Positions 50,000 to 58,977 of a stretch of 64,000 nt of DNA are shown piece by piece. The notes below the pieces were generated by a model, which was not told the origin of the DNA, did no database searches, and worked only from the letters and a program-made list of their open reading frames with translations. Positions within the stretch are counted from its first letter, which is position 1. Each line of letters begins with the position of its first letter. The translations under genes and the position numbers were made by a program. The stretch is from contig NZ_AP023363.1 in assembly GCF_018326285.1 (NCBI RefSeq), positions 213,628-277,627 on the forward strand, read 5' to 3'. Source of the stretch: Mycolicibacterium sp. TY81 (GTDB taxonomy: Bacteria > Actinomycetota > Actinomycetes > Mycobacteriales > Mycobacteriaceae).

Positions 50000-52873
50000 A
50001 TGGGGGTTGCCGAAGTGAGCACCGACGATCAGCGAGTGGTCGATTCAGGCCGCGCCAACCGCCTCGGCCCGACAGCTAGCGGCGCCGCGGATCACACCGG
50101 CGATGTGGTGCGCTTCCACGGGAAAGATGCTGTCGCGGTGAAGAAGTCGGCCGGAGCCGTCCGAGCTGAGGCGACGCGCGCTGTTGCTGAGATCGAGCGG
50201 CAGCAGAGCGAAATGAAGGCGGAACTGGATCGCAGACGCGCCGAGCTGGAAGCCGACTTTCAGGCCAAGCGGGCCGAGTTGGCAGCCAAGATGGGTCCGC
50301 TGCGTCAACAGTTGGAGCAGATGCAGGAGGTCATGTGGACCGTCGATCTGTACCTCGGCAGGGACGAGTCCCTGAGATTGCTTCGCGACGGAACCCCCGC
50401 GGCTGCTGACACCCCCATCACGATCCGCCAAAAGGTCCTGGTGATGGCCGAGGAATCCCTCGTGCTCATGGACCGGAAGACCACAGGCATGGATGCCGAC
50501 GACATCCCAGAGTTCGTGAACTGGCTGCTGGACGACCCCGCCCACCTCGACCGTGTTCTGCCCGAGCAGCGCGGCGTGGTGGTCCTGATCCCAACCCGCG
50601 TTGAGTCCCGCACCGGAAACCCGTTGGGGGACACGGCGAAGAACGCCGCCAACCAGTCTTCGTGGTGGTTGCTGCGCAACGGCGAGCGCATCTACCTGCT
50701 CACCGTGGACCCCGAGCTGCGGGTAACTCAGCGGGTGCTGCCGCGCCGCGACGAGTTCACCGAGGTCTTCGGCAAGCGCCTGTTTGGATTCGGACGAGCC
50801 CACGGCGAACCCATTATCCCCGGCTCACAGGAGTGGCTGGAGATGGAAAAGAAAGCTGACGCACGCCGGCGCCACTACATGCGGATACTGCTCGTTCTCC
50901 AGGGCATCATCGACCGCACGCCCGTCTGGCATCCCCTGCCGGCTACGGGCGTGAACTTGCTGTCCTTAAGCGACCAGGACAACGGCAAGATCGTGCTGCT
51001 CCAAGATGACGAGGACTCGATCCAGTTGACCGACGGCCGCGAGTCGTTCCGTACTTGGCAGCGTCGCCTGAACGGCCTTCTGCGTCCGGGGCTGCGGATT
51101 ATCGGCAATTGGCGGGCGCACGGTTTCGCCGATCTTCACGATCCTGGCGACCGGTGGACCCGCGCTCACCACCCCCGCCTATCCCCGCCGAACGCCAGCT
51201 ACCCCCCGTCCGATGTCCCGCACCTCATCGAGGACCGCCGCGATGGCGGCTTCGTCATCCGCTACGCACGCACCGATGAAGTTTGGAAGCGAAACGTCCC
51301 AGTCCCCGACAAACCGGGCTACGTCTACCGCGGCGAGCATCCGGTCGCACCGGCGCGTCGCGCGAGCTGCGTCGTCATGCCTGACGACGGCTGGGTGCTG
51401 CCCTACGACCTTGTCACGGTCGATGATCTGACCTACTACCTCAACAGCCGCGACAATCGCTCCCAGCACTTCCTGTCCATGGTCCCGGTCATCAAGGCGG
51501 CCCTCGCCGCCAAACAGGCTGAGGCTGAGGCTGAGGCGCCGTTCCGGGACCTCATCGGACGCGTGTTGATCACCGAGGGTGCCGACAGCGACGATGTGAA
51601 GTCTTTGACCGACGAACTCGTGCAGTGGTGGAAGATCGCCAACACATGGTCTCGTCCCCTCATTGGGGAACCCGAGCACGAGGCAAAGGCCGTCCGCGAC
51701 ATCACCCGCGAGTACCAGGCGCGCGTCCGGCGGGACTCAGATGGCACCACCGACGCGATGATCACCGCGGGCCGCCGGATGTCTGGTGTTATCGCTGTGG
51801 CCCGCAACAGGCAGGGCAAGTGGCATGCCTATGCCCCTTCCTCTCCCGCGCACGACCAGGGAGTGTTCCTCGACATAGCCGCCATCCGCAGTGACGGCAC
51901 CCTTGGCACACCGAGAACGTGGCAGACGGTTGCGCAGCGGACTGCCAGCCTGCTTCAGGTCGCCTGGTCGACGGCGACGTGGAACGAGTGGAAGTTCACC
52001 GCCAACCCTCGCTGGTACTTGACGGCCCCCGAACGCGACGCTCTCATCGCCGAGACGCTGAATCGTGCTGACGGACTTCCGATATGTGTCACCGAGTTCT
52101 TCAATCCGGCAACTCCGAGCGGTCGGGTCCTGATCTCCTACTCCTGGGCGGCCGGCACCCCCGAATCTGCTCCGCTGCGTGACTCGAACAGCCCCCTGTC
52201 GTGGCATGCCGAGCGCGGAGCAACACGCCTCGTGACCGCCCAGGCCTGGCTGGTCACCAAAGACAAGGGGGGAGCACGCCTTGCAGGTCCTGCGCCGGAC
52301 GATGGCTCCTACCCCAGCGAGTTCGCCCACTTTTCGGCCGGCGGCCGCTGGGGCAACACTCCTTGGTGGCCCGACGACGCCGCCAAGTATCCCGACGTGC
52401 GCCCGCGGCTGGTGTGGTCCGATATCGGCATGCTCGATCGGATCGCCGCGTACGCAGATCGCTGCGCAGCGGCGTACCGAGCGCGCCGCGAAGAGCGCCG
52501 CAGAGCCGACGATGAGATCTACCGGTACGTCAACGCCGTCGCGGCCGTCATCCGGGATGAGCAGGAGACCAGGGCTAAGGCTCGGTTTCTTGAGGACTAC
52601 GGGCACGATGCCTCGGACCTGTGGCCTGCACACCTGAAATCCCTTGGCCTGCCCGAGAATCCGATCCACCCGCGAACACTGTGGGGTCTGATCGCCATTG
52701 CCATGGAACACGGCCACCCTGTGATCGGACAAACTCTGGAAAGCCTCGCCGACTACGCCTGGACCGAACACCAAAATCGCGCACCCGGGGAATGGCACCC
52801 CGAACGCGGTCGCCCCGTGAACCTGTCCGGATACGGGCACATCATGATCCCTATGCCGGAAGAAAACGAATGA
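50000..52873 (+). CDS. 957-aa protein with N-terminal coiled coil, telomere-proximal
   Basis: 957 aa from ATG at 50,000 (GTG at 50,015 is an alternative). Residues about 50-112 form a strong coiled coil (AVAEIERQQSEMKAELDRRR). The rest is a large soluble protein with repeated Trp-rich segments (SSWWLLRNGERIYLLTVDPE, ARNRQGKWHAYAP, LVWSDIGMLDRIAAYADRC), and a helical C-terminus. No ATPase, nuclease or polymerase motif was found. Its size, coiled coil and place at the head of the telomere-proximal block invite comparison with large telomere-associated proteins of linear plasmids, but this is only positional. Its 3' end lies in the duplicated arm. Confidence 0.65.
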   Translation: MGVAEVSTDDQRVVDSGRANRLGPTASGAADHTGDVVRFHGKDAVAVKKSAGAVRAEATRAVAEIERQQSEMKAELDRRRAELEADFQAKRAELAAKMGPLRQQLEQMQEVMWTVDLYLGRDESLRLLRDGTPAAADTPITIRQKVLVMAEESLVLMDRKTTGMDADDIPEFVNWLLDDPAHLDRVLPEQRGVVVLIPTRVESRTGNPLGDTAKNAANQSSWWLLRNGERIYLLTVDPELRVTQRVLPRRDEFTEVFGKRLFGFGRAHGEPIIPGSQEWLEMEKKADARRRHYMRILLVLQGIIDRTPVWHPLPATGVNLLSLSDQDNGKIVLLQDDEDSIQLTDGRESFRTWQRRLNGLLRPGLRIIGNWRAHGFADLHDPGDRWTRAHHPRLSPPNASYPPSDVPHLIEDRRDGGFVIRYARTDEVWKRNVPVPDKPGYVYRGEHPVAPARRASCVVMPDDGWVLPYDLVTVDDLTYYLNSRDNRSQHFLSMVPVIKAALAAKQAEAEAEAPFRDLIGRVLITEGADSDDVKSLTDELVQWWKIANTWSRPLIGEPEHEAKAVRDITREYQARVRRDSDGTTDAMITAGRRMSGVIAVARNRQGKWHAYAPSSPAHDQGVFLDIAAIRSDGTLGTPRTWQTVAQRTASLLQVAWSTATWNEWKFTANPRWYLTAPERDALIAETLNRADGLPICVTEFFNPATPSGRVLISYSWAAGTPESAPLRDSNSPLSWHAERGATRLVTAQAWLVTKDKGGARLAGPAPDDGSYPSEFAHFSAGGRWGNTPWWPDDAAKYPDVRPRLVWSDIGMLDRIAAYADRCAAAYRARREERRRADDEIYRYVNAVAAVIRDEQETRAKARFLEDYGHDASDLWPAHLKSLGLPENPIHPRTLWGLIAIAMEHGHPVIGQTLESLADYAWTEHQNRAPGEWHPERGRPVNLSGYGHIMIPMPEENE

Positions 52874-53169
52874 CCGCCAATCAACGACCCGCGGCCCCAT
52901 CCACAGCGACGGCGGACACGGGCGGTGCAATGCCACGCGCGAGTGTGGACAGCGAGGCCGACCTCGTGGCCGACCTCGTGGCCGCGCATCAGAGCACGGT
53001 CGAGCACACAGACCTCCTGGCTGAAGCGCGGCAGCGCCGCCGGCAACTGGCCGCGCAACTGCACGCTGATGGCCACTCCTACAAGTGGATTGGCGAACAG
53101 ATCGGTGTCACAGCGCAGGCCGTCGAGGGCTTCATCAAGTACCGGCAACGTCGTCAGAAACAACGCTGA
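52870..53169 (+). CDS. Small HTH protein
   Basis: 99 aa, ATGA overlap with the 957-aa gene. After 35 disordered residues come a helix (EARQRRRQLAAQLHADGHS) and an HTH KWIGEQIGVTAQAVEGFIKY with a basic tail. Probably DNA-binding, perhaps a repressor or an end-binding protein. Translational coupling implies co-function with the large protein. A decayed reverse-strand copy exists at about 63.5-63.77 kb. Confidence 0.6.
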   Translation: MTANQRPAAPSTATADTGGAMPRASVDSEADLVADLVAAHQSTVEHTDLLAEARQRRRQLAAQLHADGHSYKWIGEQIGVTAQAVEGFIKYRQRRQKQR

Positions 53170-53268
53170 CCGGCAGGGGAGGGGCGTTCTGGCTGTTTCC
53201 TTGACGGCGCGATTTCGGCGAGGGGCGACAAACTTTGCTCTGCCTGATCAGAATCTGACGGGGGGATT

Positions 53269-53304
53269 CACCCTCATACTTAATGAGTATCAAGTATGAG
53301 GGTG
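53269..53304. promoter_or_regulatory. 13-bp-arm operator palindrome
   Basis: CACCCTCATACTT (53,269-53,281) pairs with AAGTATGAGGGTG (53,292-53,304) around AATGAGTATC. It ends 6 bp before the start of the next gene, a position that favours autorepression. It is partly preserved in the right arm near 63,437-63,466. Confidence 0.65.
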
Positions 53305-53310
53305 TAGAGT

Positions 53311-53622
53311 ATGGATATGCCCACAGAGCAGTCGCCGCGCGGCCGCGGTCGAAAGACTCAAACGGAACGGCAGGCCTACACCCGCCGTCGTGCGCAGCGC
53401 ACCGCCAGTGAAGCAACCAGTCACCGCAGCCGCTGGACGATTGACGACGCGCGCACTGCGCTGGACGTCACGATGTCGGTCCCTGAGATCGCCCTGCGTC
53501 TGGGGCGCACCGCATCGGCGGTGGAGGGGCTGCGCGCCAAATGGCGAAGCGGCGCACTGCCATTAGCGCTGGCTGACCAGCTACCGCCCTACCGACCGGA
53601 TGCCGAGGCAAGAAATGACTAA
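53311..53622 (+). CDS. Small Myb/HTH-like DNA-binding protein
   Basis: 103 aa from ATG at 53,311 (a second ATG at 53,317). The N-terminus is basic (RGRGRKTQTERQAYTRRRAQ). The C-terminal half RSRWTIDDARTALDVTMSVP then EIALRLGRTASAVEGLRAKW fits a SANT/HTH fold. It probably binds the palindrome directly upstream. Overlaps the next short gene by 8 bp. Confidence 0.6.
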   Translation: MDMPTEQSPRGRGRKTQTERQAYTRRRAQRTASEATSHRSRWTIDDARTALDVTMSVPEIALRLGRTASAVEGLRAKWRSGALPLALADQLPPYRPDAEARND

Positions 53623-53779
53623 CGCAGTTTTCGTCGCTCTCGATCGCCGGGCGGCCTACCTGCCCGTAGCGGAAGGTGTGACCTTCGAGCACGACATCGC
53701 CGATCGCGCTGAACCTGGCAGGCGGCCGCGATTCGGTATCTACCAGGTGAGCACACCACCACAGGGGGAGCAGCGATGA
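53615..53779 (+). CDS. 54-aa protein related to the polymerase motif-A region of its neighbour
   Basis: ATG at 53,615 overlaps the previous gene and its stop overlaps the next ATG (ATGA). FVALDRRAAYLPVAEG and FGIYQVSTPP align with VDVELDQQAAYLPSAEG and FGVYQVTTPP of the 638-aa protein that follows. It is either a partial duplicate left from recombination or a short regulatory protein. The overlaps on both sides argue that it is translated. Confidence 0.5.
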   Translation: MTNAVFVALDRRAAYLPVAEGVTFEHDIADRAEPGRRPRFGIYQVSTPPQGEQR

Positions 53780-55692
53780 CAGGCAATGGGCCGAGCTATT
53801 TGGTGACCCCGGACGGCACGTTTCAGATCCGTGACAGCCAGGACGCCGAGTACGTGACGCTGACGCTCCTTGAGTGCTACGTCGATCCGATCAGCGAGCC
53901 GCTGCAGGTGCTTTCGCGTCAGCAGATAGCGACCCGGCTGGGTCATGGCCTTCCGGAGGAGTTTCCGGTCGAGGATGTCGTCGCAGGTGACGTGAACCAG
54001 GCCAAGACCCGGTTCTGGTTTGAATGGACGCTGCAGCGGTATCTGGCTGAACTGGCCGCGAAAGAAGCCGCCCCCGTGGACGCTGCAGGCGGCGGGGAAG
54101 CCGGCGCTGAAGCGACTAGCGAGACCGACGGAGACGCATGGCCGCTGAAATCGCGTCAGTGGACCGATGTAAACCTCAGCGGCGTCGACCAGCGGGTCCT
54201 GCTCGCCGGCAGCAAGGGGCTGGTGACACCGTCGGGTGTGGTGAAATCCGGGGCGCTGCGCGTACCCGAACGACTCGGCGAAGTGGTGTGCCGCCGCACC
54301 TGGGCTCCGTCCCCCGGCGGGCTCTCACCGCAGATCTGGATCACCCCGGAGGCCTTGGACACCGTCGGGTTCCCCATCGACGGTTTGACCGAAGATGAGG
54401 TGCCCACCACCGTCGAGGAGTTCTTCGGCTGCACGGTCGGATTCCACCAATCAGGCTGGTTCGCCTGCGAATTCGACGGCGCGGTCTTCGGCGGCGACAC
54501 GCGCAAAGCGGACATCATCTTGATGCCGTTCCTGTCGCTGGACCCATCCACGGCCCGCCCACTCGACCGCGGAATGGCGGGGATTCAGGGCACCGCCAGC
54601 GAATTGCCCGATGACGAAGACGACGCCCTGCATCTGCTCGGGGACCGGATCGCCTGGCTCTACAGCATCGAGGGACTGCTGCCGGCGTCCCGCTGGACGC
54701 TCGTCGGCGCGCAACTGCTGGAGGCCAAGAGCCGTAAGGCGAAGCCCAATCCCAAGAGCGGCAAGGGAACTGCGCCCGATTTGAAGGCCTCGCCGCTGCC
54801 CCCGGAGATCAGCTCGACAGGCCGCTTGACCCACCAGTGGTGGGTGCAGGAGGGCGTCGAAGCGGTAGGGGAGGTCGACGGCCGCGAAGGAACGCGGCCC
54901 GGCGCCAAGATCAAACAGACCGCCCATCGGTCACGGGGACAAACCGTCGACGTCGAACTCGATCAGCAGGCCGCCTATTTGCCGTCGGCCGAAGGCCTCT
55001 ACCTCGGGTACGGCAAGCCGGACTGGGTAGAGCCTGACCCGCGGGTGTTCAACGACACGCGGCCGCCGTTCGGCGTGTACCAGGTGACCACCCCGCCCGG
55101 CGAGGAACTGGGTCTGCATCGCAAACTGCCGCTACCTCACCCGCTGATGAGCTGGGATGAACCGACCACGTGGTGGGCCACCACTGCTGACATCCGGCAT
55201 CTGACGGCGGCGGTCGAGGTCGGTGGTGCGGGGATCGTCTGGCAGGAGCTGCAGCTCGACGCGGCCTGGGTGTGGCCCGAACAACACCAGTGGCTTAAGG
55301 GATTTGGCGGCGAGCTGCGCGGCAAACGCATTGAGGCGGCTACCGCCGGCCGCCCGGATTTCGAGGAGATGACCAAGGCGATCTACACCAGCACCCTCGG
55401 CCGGATGTCGGCCCTGGGGGATAGCGCCTGGAAGCACCCGTACATCAAGTACACCCAGCCGGCGTGGTACGCCGCGATCGAGGCAGTGACCCGCGCCCGG
55501 GCCATGAAGTACGCCGTGCGGATCGCCACTGAGCACAAGCTCTACCCGGTCGGGTGGTGGGCTGACGCCTGGTTCTACCGGGTGCCGGCCACGTTCGACA
55601 TCAAGCTGCTCGAAGACCCGCTGCGCAATGGTGTGCGCACCAACGGCTCCTACCGCATCAAGAACGTCGAGTATCCGAAATCTGACAAATGA
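53776..55692 (+). CDS. B-family DNA-polymerase-like protein next to a candidate terminal protein
   Basis: 638 aa. Palm-like motifs of family-B polymerases appear in order. Motif A-like VDVELDQQAAYLPSAEG has Asp 396 and a DxxxLYPS-type spacing. Motif B-like is EEMTKAIYTSTLGRM (Lys 534). Motif C-like is PVGWWADAWFYRV with Asp 597 where DTDS is expected. The helix IEAVTRARAMKYAVR between B and C matches the phi29-type order. Both catalytic Asp positions are kept. The N-terminal 370 residues are not recognised as an exonuclease. Overlap with the Tpg-like gene suggests a protein-primed, end-patching polymerase or a telomere-associated protein derived from one. Confidence 0.5.
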   Translation: MTGNGPSYLVTPDGTFQIRDSQDAEYVTLTLLECYVDPISEPLQVLSRQQIATRLGHGLPEEFPVEDVVAGDVNQAKTRFWFEWTLQRYLAELAAKEAAPVDAAGGGEAGAEATSETDGDAWPLKSRQWTDVNLSGVDQRVLLAGSKGLVTPSGVVKSGALRVPERLGEVVCRRTWAPSPGGLSPQIWITPEALDTVGFPIDGLTEDEVPTTVEEFFGCTVGFHQSGWFACEFDGAVFGGDTRKADIILMPFLSLDPSTARPLDRGMAGIQGTASELPDDEDDALHLLGDRIAWLYSIEGLLPASRWTLVGAQLLEAKSRKAKPNPKSGKGTAPDLKASPLPPEISSTGRLTHQWWVQEGVEAVGEVDGREGTRPGAKIKQTAHRSRGQTVDVELDQQAAYLPSAEGLYLGYGKPDWVEPDPRVFNDTRPPFGVYQVTTPPGEELGLHRKLPLPHPLMSWDEPTTWWATTADIRHLTAAVEVGGAGIVWQELQLDAAWVWPEQHQWLKGFGGELRGKRIEAATAGRPDFEEMTKAIYTSTLGRMSALGDSAWKHPYIKYTQPAWYAAIEAVTRARAMKYAVRIATEHKLYPVGWWADAWFYRVPATFDIKLLEDPLRNGVRTNGSYRIKNVEYPKSDK

Positions 55693-56396
55693 GATTCGCG
55701 AAGATGGCCGAGCCGCCGCGGCCTCCGGAGCGGGGGTTCCGTGACTGCTTCGACGATCTCGTCGAGCGCAAGGGCCGAGAACTCGGCGCGGCCTGGGATG
55801 GCGTTCCGCGGCGGAGTCGCCGGGCCGAAGCCGCCAGGCGGGCCCGCGTGGAGATGGCGCGCCGCATTGCGGTCCGTGGCGGCCGGCGCTACGCCGAATC
55901 CACCATCGCGCGGTGGGCGGCGCGCAACCACTGGCCCCCTGGGGTGGAGACGTTCTGGTTGGAGCGCTGGGCACTGATCGACCGGGCGGGTGGGATCGCC
56001 GCCCTGGCCGAGCTGCTGGGCATCTCGGCAGCACGGATCATCACGTGGAGGGATTCACGCGACCCCGACGCCAAGCTGCCCGCGCGGCCCCAGCCGAAGG
56101 CGCCCAAGGGCAGCAGGCGGATCGGAGTCGCGGTCAACGGCTACGCCACCATCGGCACCACAGTCATCCTGAAGCCGGTGCCATGGAAGCCCGGACAGGA
56201 ATACCAAGCCCTGACCATTGATGCTGACTCAGAAATCCTCGAGGCCTGGTACGACGGCGACGAGGACCTACTCATGGAGCTGTTGGGGCCGGTGATCGCC
56301 GATCAGGTGATCTCCGAATGGACGTCAGCCAGCCACCACGATGTCGACTACAGGGTCACTGAGATCTACCGATTCTTCCCCGACGTCGACGAGTAA
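55689..56396 (+). CDS. Tpg-like candidate telomere terminal protein
   Basis: 235 aa, ATGA overlap with the polymerase-like gene, 2.6 kb from the telomere. A basic N-terminal region (RRSRRAEAARRARVEMARR) is followed by two HTH-like segments: RRYAESTIARWAARNHWPP (67-85) and GGIAALAELLGISAARIITW (101-120). Then comes a basic linker, RIGVAVNGYATIGTTV, and an acidic helical C-terminus ending in HHDVDYRVTEIYRFF. Streptomyces Tpg proteins have this order (HTH, a RxGY-type segment, acidic C-terminus with DVDY-like end), about 185 aa. The 5' end attachment residue cannot be told from sequence. Confidence 0.5.
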   Translation: MRFAKMAEPPRPPERGFRDCFDDLVERKGRELGAAWDGVPRRSRRAEAARRARVEMARRIAVRGGRRYAESTIARWAARNHWPPGVETFWLERWALIDRAGGIAALAELLGISAARIITWRDSRDPDAKLPARPQPKAPKGSRRIGVAVNGYATIGTTVILKPVPWKPGQEYQALTIDADSEILEAWYDGDEDLLMELLGPVIADQVISEWTSASHHDVDYRVTEIYRFFPDVDE

Positions 56397-56500
56397 CCAT
56401 TGGCACTTGGAGGAAGCGCACTGTGGCTATCGATCTAAAGTCCCGGACCGCGACCCTGCACGATCACCGAGCACCCTGACCCGAGAGGAAGCTACCAACG

Positions 56501-56659
56501 ATGACTGAGAACTCCAGCGGTGCACCGGATATCACCGACCCCAATGATCTGGCCTTCCTGAAAATGATGCGCATCGCATCGTTCGGGGGCAACGTCACCT
56601 TGCCCTCCGGACTGACCCTGACCCCCGAGCAGATGCGTGAGCTCACCGCCGACAGCTGA
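56501..56659 (+). CDS. Small hypothetical protein
   Basis: 52 aa. ATG at 56,501 follows GAGGAAG at 10 nt. NDLAFLKMMRIASFGGNVTL is hydrophobic and polar residues alternate around it; no motif. Supported by the ribosome binding site and its place in the cluster. It is 21 bp before the next gene. Confidence 0.4.
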   Translation: MTENSSGAPDITDPNDLAFLKMMRIASFGGNVTLPSGLTLTPEQMRELTADS

Positions 56660-56679
56660 TCGCCGACCACGATTACCCG

Positions 56680-57234
56680 TTGCGGCCACCGGTGCCGTTC
56701 AATGTGCCGGTGACGTCCAACCGCCCCGCAGCGCCACGACTGTCGAGCGCTTGTACCGGCTGGGCGCAGACAGCCCGATTCGACATCGAGACCCAAGACG
56801 GTGCCACCGTCCTGCAAGCCCAGATGCGCGACCGTGGCGCCTACCGGATCGCGTGGCGAGGACCTGACCGGCTCGACTTGACCGAGATCGACTCCGACGA
56901 CAATGAACGCCAGCTTCTGTTCACCGCCAATATCGATGTGATCGAACGGGCGCTGATCGGGCTGCTCGGCGACGACATTCGCGACGACCTCGAACTGCCG
57001 TTCCTTGACTTGCCAACGGCGGCAAAAGAAGTCGCGGCCGGGTATCAGCTCTCGGAGATGGTTCGCGGCTATCGCACGCTGACGCGGATAGGGACCGGCC
57101 CGGTCGCCGCAGCCCGCGACGAGACGCTCTCGCTGATACTGCTGGTCCCGCTGTCCCATTTTCTCACCGTGAGCATCGACGACCTGAAGCGCTCATTCCT
57201 AAACGAGAGTGGGCATCCGCTGCTCACTCGGTAG
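56680..57234 (+). CDS. Hypothetical protein, possibly immunity-like
   Basis: 184 aa from TTG at 56,680 (GTG at 56,692 possible). An alpha/beta protein with RFDIETQDGATVLQAQMRD and GAYRIAWRGPDRLDLTEI, and a C-terminal helical part ISLSHFL-like. The first part recalls compact immunity-type folds, without a match I can name. Located between the Tpg-like gene and two convergent small genes. Confidence 0.5.
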   Translation: MRPPVPFNVPVTSNRPAAPRLSSACTGWAQTARFDIETQDGATVLQAQMRDRGAYRIAWRGPDRLDLTEIDSDDNERQLLFTANIDVIERALIGLLGDDIRDDLELPFLDLPTAAKEVAAGYQLSEMVRGYRTLTRIGTGPVAAARDETLSLILLVPLSHFLTVSIDDLKRSFLNESGHPLLTR

Positions 57235-57267
57235 CGCGGACCTGACGGTCCGCCAGCGAACGGCGGT

Positions 57268-57561
57268 CTAGTAGCCGATGACGGAACCGTCTGGGCGCAG
57301 GCCGTAGCGCATGCCGTTTGTCGGGTCCGGTCTGCCGATCTTGGTGACCAAGATTTGGTAGGTAGTGCCGTCGTCGTAGTCAATTTCGAGTGCGCCGTTG
57401 AATTGTCGAAGGATGTATTCGGCAACTGCCTCGACGGCGTTGTCGGTGGCGTCTTCGCGATCTTCAGTGAGGTCGGTTTGCGTCTCGTCGATGCGGCCAG
57501 CCATGACTTTGCCGGGGTCGGAGCGGAACTGGACTCCGTACTTCCTACGTTTGTCTGGCAT
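57268..57561 (-). CDS. Small hypothetical protein
   Basis: 97 aa from ATG at 57,561. Basic start MPDKRRKYGVQFRSDPG, then an acidic helix (DEREDATDNAVEAVAEYILR-like) and a beta segment DYDDGTTYQILVTKIG. The start region including DKRRK is preserved in the right arm near 60.1 kb, although frame is lost there. Function unknown. Confidence 0.55.
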   Translation of the reverse strand: MPDKRRKYGVQFRSDPGKVMAGRIDETQTDLTEDREDATDNAVEAVAEYILRQFNGALEIDYDDGTTYQILVTKIGRPDPTNGMRYGLRPDGSVIGY

Positions 57562-57703
57562 CGTCTCGCCCTTCTTGCGGTTGACCTATACAGCGTGCCA
57601 GAGGAGGCAGGTCCGGACATCAGCAGCGCCGGCGGAAGGCGGCCCCAGCAAGCACCGTCTCGGGATGGCCGTCGCAACGGTCAATCTCTCACGAGTTTGC
57701 CTC

Positions 57704-58213
57704 TTAGCTGAACGCCGATCGGGCGACGGCCGCTTCGACAGCGTTATTGAGTGAGCGCCAATCGTAGATGCTCATAAACAGCACGAGCGCACCGCTCCCG
57801 GTACCGGTCGGGTAGATCTGCAGCTCCCCATCTGCATCTATGTCAACATTCGGCTCGCCGGTGACGCGCATAGACATCTGGTGTCCGGTGATGGTGATTT
57901 CACGCATGGCTCCGCCGTCCCGCAGGGGTACGACATTTCGCCCGGGCTCCGAAGTAAACCTTGAGGCCTGCACCCCCTCGGGGCCTGCAGGCGGTTCCGG
58001 AAACGGACCAGACGCGCTGCGCACCTTCCGCATGGCCTTCGTGGCGGCGGAGTAGGTGATGCCAGCGGCGGTCGCGACATCTGCTGGTGCCAGCCCCTGC
58101 GCAACTGCGTGCGCCATCGCAGCGTCGTATCGCGCATCGATATCGCGCCTTAAGTTCGTCGCTTTCCGCAGCACCTCAAGTGGATCATTCTCGTGCGTGT
58201 CCATAGCGACCAT
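57704..58213 (-). CDS. Small sigma-like/HTH DNA-binding protein, last gene before the telomere
   Basis: 169 aa from ATG at 58,213 (ATG at 58,204 also in frame); longer upstream frames cross non-coding subtelomeric DNA. Residues 20-65 give a helix and HTH: RYDAAMAHAVAQGLAPADVA then TAAGITYSAATKAMRKVR. The C-terminal 95 residues form a separate beta-rich domain (AMREITITGHQMSMRVTGEP, ending SLNNAVEAAVARSAF). It might bind subtelomeric repeats or regulate the terminal genes. The same gene is present, frame-broken, at about 59.63 kb onward. Confidence 0.6.
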   Translation of the reverse strand: MVAMDTHENDPLEVLRKATNLRRDIDARYDAAMAHAVAQGLAPADVATAAGITYSAATKAMRKVRSASGPFPEPPAGPEGVQASRFTSEPGRNVVPLRDGGAMREITITGHQMSMRVTGEPNVDIDADGELQIYPTGTGSGALVLFMSIYDWRSLNNAVEAAVARSAFS

Positions 58214-58894
58214 GGTCGCATAGTCCTGGGAAAATCTGACCGTCCTCGGTACTCGACGTCGCCCCCGCAGCAGTTCCCGCCGCCTGCATGTTGGCACCTT
58301 TGGGTACGGTGCCGGATTTTGATGGTTCGGAGGAGTTCGATGGTCGGGTGGAGAATCGGCCGGCGTTTGGGGTGGCAGTGGGTTGGGATGCTGTTGCCTG
58401 ACGGTGGGTAGGTAGAGATTGATCTGGGTTGGCCCCCGGTGGCGTGAGCTGCCGGGGGCTTCCTTGTGTGCGCGCAACGCTATGCGAGAGTGTGCGGTGC
58501 GGTTCAGTTGACCGGCGGGGTATTGAAAGTATGAGGGGCGGCGGAGCCGTCCCGATGAGGTGTGCTGGCAACCACCACAGGGGGAAGAAGAGGGGAGAGC
58601 GCGGTGATATCGAAATCCATTGCTGGACAACGCAAAACAAGATATGCTGAAATAGCATAGGGGGACAACGGAAAAGGCGCGAAGCGCCGCCGTGACGCAT
58701 GAAACACAAAGGGCGGCAATGCCAAATCCAAAACGGAGGCGAAGCCGACGCCATGCCTACTGAAACACATTGATACGCAACAATGTTCACCCTACCGCTG
58801 GGCGGCGGCGAAGCCGACGACCATGCACCACTCCCAAACAACGAAAACGCCACTCGCACAACACAACTCGACCACCCACGGCAGTAGCCGGCCC
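58214..58894. other. Subtelomeric non-coding region
   Basis: About 680 bp with no supported gene. It holds a small dyad TATGCT-GAAAT-AGCATA at 58,642-58,658 and repeated blocks of the type GGCGAAGCCGACG (58,741 and 58,809). All of it is mirrored in 59,090-59,640. Confidence 0.6.
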
Positions 58895-58972
58895 CCCCGG
58901 CCGGCGGTGCGTTCGGCGGCCCCCGGCCGGCGGTGCGTTCGGCGGCCCCCGGCCGGCGGTGCGTTCGGCGGC
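58895..58972. repeat. Three tandem 26-bp GC-rich repeats at the telomere
   Basis: Identical units each containing GGTGCGTTCGGCGGC, with GTTCGG at 58,911, 58,937 and 58,963, period exactly 26 bp. Units contain CCGGCCGG palindromic steps. No spacers, so not CRISPR. Degenerate reverse copies lie at 59,015-59,065. They end 6 bp before the tip hairpin. Confidence 0.85.
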
Positions 58973-58977
58973 CCCCG

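Noticed and set aside
58895..58972. Tandem repeats as a CRISPR array
   Set aside because: Repeats are directly adjacent with no unique spacers and no cas genes are near.
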